From: Pseudaminobacter sp040049255
Lineage (GTDB): Bacteria > Pseudomonadota > Alphaproteobacteria > Rhizobiales > Rhizobiaceae
Assembly (NCBI RefSeq): GCF_040049255.1
Contig: NZ_JBDZDR010000001.1
Span: forward strand, 806,001-870,000
Direction: 5' to 3'
DNA: 64,000 nucleotides
The position numbers and the translations under genes are program-made. This document shows, piece by piece, positions 62,006 through 64,000 of the stretch. The notes below the pieces were generated by a model, which did no database searches, was not told the origin of the DNA, and saw only the letters and a list, made by a program, of their open reading frames with translations. Numbering within the stretch: the stretch's first letter is position 1; each line of letters starts with the position of its first letter.

Positions 62006-62626
62006 TCAATTCTCGGGAGGAAGGGGCCCCTCAGGCCGTTCCTGCACATCTCGCCCTTTGGCGTCTAGCGCGGAGAAATGATCGGTCACCTTTTCCATCA
62101 GCCAGCCCCAGGCCTCCTTCTCGGCCGGGCCGGCGGTCTTTTCGATGCCGATTGCGAGATAGGCGATCTCGGTTTCGATCTTCTCGCGCGGCAGCATGCC
62201 CAGCCGGCTCACCAGGATGGCCAGTTCCAGCACGGCCGCCTTGGCGCGGTTGAGGCCAGTGAAGGGCGCATGCATTTCCTCCGCCACCACGCGGCAGAAA
62301 TGGCGCGGGCGCACGCCGTCGTCCTCGACATCCACCACTTCGAGCACGGAATGCGCCAGCGCCGCTTCTAGACGCGGAACCGGATATTCTCCCAGCGGCA
62401 CCGTCGCCCAGTCCTTGCGCCCGGTCAGGCAGCCGGCGAAGATGCGCGCGTCGTCGGTGTAGTTGGCGACCGCAAACGGCACCTGCGCCAGGTTGTCGAG
62501 CGTGATCGACGGCCGGAACGGCGCGACGATCCAGCCATCCTTCTCCTCGATGATGCCGAGCGGCGCGATATGCACCTTTCCGCTCTTGTTCACCGTGGTG
62601 ATGATGGTCTCGCGAATGTAAGGCAT
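62006..62626 (-). CDS. DUF447 family protein
   Basis: This is a 206-aa flavoprotein-like protein of DUF447, conserved in archaea and in H4MPT-using bacteria. It shows MPYIRETIITTVNKSGKVHIAPLGIIEEKDGWIVAPFRPSITLDNLAQVPFAVANYTDDARIFAGCLTGRKDW with the FMN-binding split-barrel look, then NRAKAAVLELAILVSRLGMLPREKIETEIAYLAIGIEKT. The role is unknown. The start ATG overlaps the stop of the upstream dihydropteroate-synthase-related gene (TGATG), so they are coupled. Confidence 0.88.
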   Translation of the reverse strand: MPYIRETIITTVNKSGKVHIAPLGIIEEKDGWIVAPFRPSITLDNLAQVPFAVANYTDDARIFAGCLTGRKDWATVPLGEYPVPRLEAALAHSVLEVVDVEDDGVRPRHFCRVVAEEMHAPFTGLNRAKAAVLELAILVSRLGMLPREKIETEIAYLAIGIEKTAGPAEKEAWGWLMEKVTDHFSALDAKGRDVQERPEGPLPPEN

Positions 62627-64000
62627 CACTTATCCCCCTTTTTCGCGCGCAGCGTATGGCCGGCTTCGGCCAGGCGCGTGCGATCGGCCTCCGGCGCGGG
62701 TGCGGCCACGCCCCAGGCCAGCGGCTCGTCCTGCGCGTAGCGCTTGCCCAGGCGCCAGGCGATCTCGGCCTTCATCAGCTCGGCGCCCAGATAGAAGGCG
62801 TGCGCGCCGTCGTTTTCCACGCCGAGCCCGGCAAACAGCTCGAAGGCATCCGTCGCCACGGCATGGCCCTTGCTGTTGAAGATGTGGATGCCGTCCTCCG
62901 CGGTCATGATGCGGAAATTGGCGTCGCGCACGCTGGCGGCAAGAGCCTCTATGTCTTCCAGGGTCGCTACATAGGGCTTGCGGTCGTGGACCTGCAGCAG
63001 TCCGGGGTGGTAGTCGCGCGGCAGCGCCCCATCCGCGCGGGCGGCAAAGAGGATGCGGCGAGCGAGGTCGTGCTCCTCCACGGTGCGAACCGTGTGGGGG
63101 CTGACATGCACGACCAGCACATTGCGCACGCCGAGCTCCGAGCACAGGCCTGCCAGAATGGCCGTGATGCCGGAAGTATCCGCATCGGTCAGTTCGGTCA
63201 GGTTGCCGGTGCCCATCAGAAGCTCGACGTCGGGCCAGCGCCGCCGCGCCTCGATGAAGCGGCCGAGCGAGGCCGCGAAGCCGAAATGAATCGGATCGAG
63301 AACCGGGTCGGCGATGAATGCGATGCCGGCTTTATGCGCCGCCTCTATGGCGCGGCCGAGCGAATCCAGATCACCGGGAACTGAAGGGATCAGCACCGGA
63401 ACCGCCGGATGGTCGAAAGCGAGCGGCAGCGTCTCCTCATTGAGGCTGAGCAGATAGTCGGCACCGGCTTCCGCCCCTGTCTTCAGCTCCTCGAAATTGG
63501 CTGAATCGACGCTGACCGAAATGCCCTCAGCCTTCAGCGCGCGCACTGCCTCGCCCAGCAGCGGGAACGGCGTCTCGGGCAGGCAGCCGAGATCGACCAC
63601 GTCGGCACCGGCCTCGACCAGCACGCGCGCCCGCGCCAGCAGGCCGGCCACCGAAAGCATCGGCGCATCCACGATCTCGGCGAAGATGCGCATGTCGTGG
63701 CGCGAAAGGTCCGGCGGCTCGCCTGCGCGGCCGAGAAAAGCAGGCAGGTCCGCAATTTCGTCCGGGCCGCGCACGAAGGGCACATTGAAATGTGCCGACA
63801 GCCGGTCGAGGTCGCCCCGATAGCGGCCGGGCACGATGACGCGATCGGCCCCTTCCGGCATGTTCAGCCGGCGCTTGATGATCTCCTCCGTCATCAGCGC
63901 CGCAACCTTCACGCCGATGTCGATGATCTCCCAGGAAAACTCGGTCTCCCCCAGCCCGGCCAGAAGCCGCTCCAGCCGCGCCTTGGCAAGATGGCCGGTG
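62626..64000 (-). CDS. Dihydropteroate synthase-related protein (DUF6513 + DHPS domain), 5' end outside window
   Basis: The frame stays open to the right edge, so the N-terminus is missing. Codons before the internal GTG at 63912 read GHLAKARLERLLAGLGETE, matching the N-terminal domain of this family (archaeal-type DHPS-like protein). The DHPS barrel follows: VLVEAGADVVDLGCLPETPFP, GISVSVDSANFEELKTGAEAGADYLLSLNEET and FIADPVLDPIHFGFAASLGRFIEARRRWPDVELLMGTGNLTELTDADTSG. It likely joins the pterin to the RFAP product. The visible length is 458 codons. It is coupled to the DUF447 gene. Confidence 0.9.
   Translation of the reverse strand, partial: TGHLAKARLERLLAGLGETEFSWEIIDIGVKVAALMTEEIIKRRLNMPEGADRVIVPGRYRGDLDRLSAHFNVPFVRGPDEIADLPAFLGRAGEPPDLSRHDMRIFAEIVDAPMLSVAGLLARARVLVEAGADVVDLGCLPETPFPLLGEAVRALKAEGISVSVDSANFEELKTGAEAGADYLLSLNEETLPLAFDHPAVPVLIPSVPGDLDSLGRAIEAAHKAGIAFIADPVLDPIHFGFAASLGRFIEARRRWPDVELLMGTGNLTELTDADTSGITAILAGLCSELGVRNVLVVHVSPHTVRTVEEHDLARRILFAARADGALPRDYHPGLLQVHDRKPYVATLEDIEALAASVRDANFRIMTAEDGIHIFNSKGHAVATDAFELFAGLGVENDGAHAFYLGAELMKAEIAWRLGKRYAQDEPLAWGVAAPAPEADRTRLAEAGHTLRAKKGDK

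Noticed and set aside
48420..64000. H4MPT island as a mobile element
   Set aside because: No integrase, transposase, tRNA-end or attachment repeat was seen within the visible part, and GC content looks like the rest. Older horizontal transfer remains possible but is not shown by the sequence.

Overview
The window is high-GC DNA from an alphaproteobacterium, most likely a Rhizobiales member close to Mesorhizobium, Aminobacter or Sinorhizobium. This rests on gene content: an lsrB-trxB-lrp-LPS-glycosyltransferase-lpsB-greA block resembling the Sinorhizobium meliloti order, BA14K-type and DUF1344 secreted proteins, an extensin-like domain protein, DUF1176 and DUF3775 proteins, several CspA paralogues and long palindromic intergenic repeats. 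I saw no rRNA, tRNA, transposase, integrase or CRISPR array. Most of the window reads as ordinary chromosome.

Layout. 1-10 kb: DNA alkyl-repair protein, cold-shock protein, glutathione S-transferase, a coupled pair of EAL-domain proteins (one with intact motifs, one degenerate), aspartate aminotransferase, a periplasmic peptide-binding protein and a second, EF-G-like GTPase. A 750-bp gene-free stretch follows, with two minus-strand terminators and iterated GGTTAC motifs. 10-18.5 kb: envelope methyltransferase-like protein, the redox/LPS block (LysR-type LsrB/VtlR homologue, thioredoxin reductase, Lrp, five glycosyltransferases including LpsB) and greA. 18.7-39.8 kb: housekeeping and accessory genes, including a PQQ-type sugar dehydrogenase, DMT transporters, a CNNM/CorC-family protein, an HxlR/FMN-reductase divergent pair, a GMC oxidoreductase plus enolase-superfamily operon, DUF1344 proteins, a SemiSWEET, UvrB, dodecin and a phosphoglycerol transferase-like protein. 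40-45 kb: two more cspA genes, one with a structured leader and tiny leader ORF, three small secreted proteins with related signal peptides, and two L,D-transpeptidase-type proteins. 45-48 kb: a Zn/Cd/Pb P-type ATPase and a divergent MerR regulator with a recognisable operator.

48.4-64 kb (running off the right edge) is a tetrahydromethanopterin (H4MPT)-linked C1 island. It has the formyltransferase/hydrolase complex fhcBADC, a pterin-carbinolamine dehydratase-like gene, the RFAP-synthase gene (mptG/orf4), mtdB, an ATP-grasp gene (orf5-like), mch, a second ATP-grasp gene (orf7-like), a CitG-like gene (orf9-like), fae, a HisA-like gene, a hydantoinase/kinase-fold gene, a DUF447 gene and a dihydropteroate-synthase-related gene. 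Together Fae, MtdB, Mch and Fhc take formaldehyde to formate. The remaining genes probably build the pterin cofactor. This implies methylotrophy or formaldehyde detoxification, although no methanol or methylamine dehydrogenase lies in the window.

The least explained signals are regulatory or structural: the minus-strand RNA candidates at 9.7-10.4 kb, the cspA leader at 40.08-40.21 kb, the palindromic repeat elements at 25.6 and 48.05-48.4 kb (the second carrying a 38-bp tandem array), and a CTATGAAAGC motif shared by two divergent promoters of the H4MPT island.
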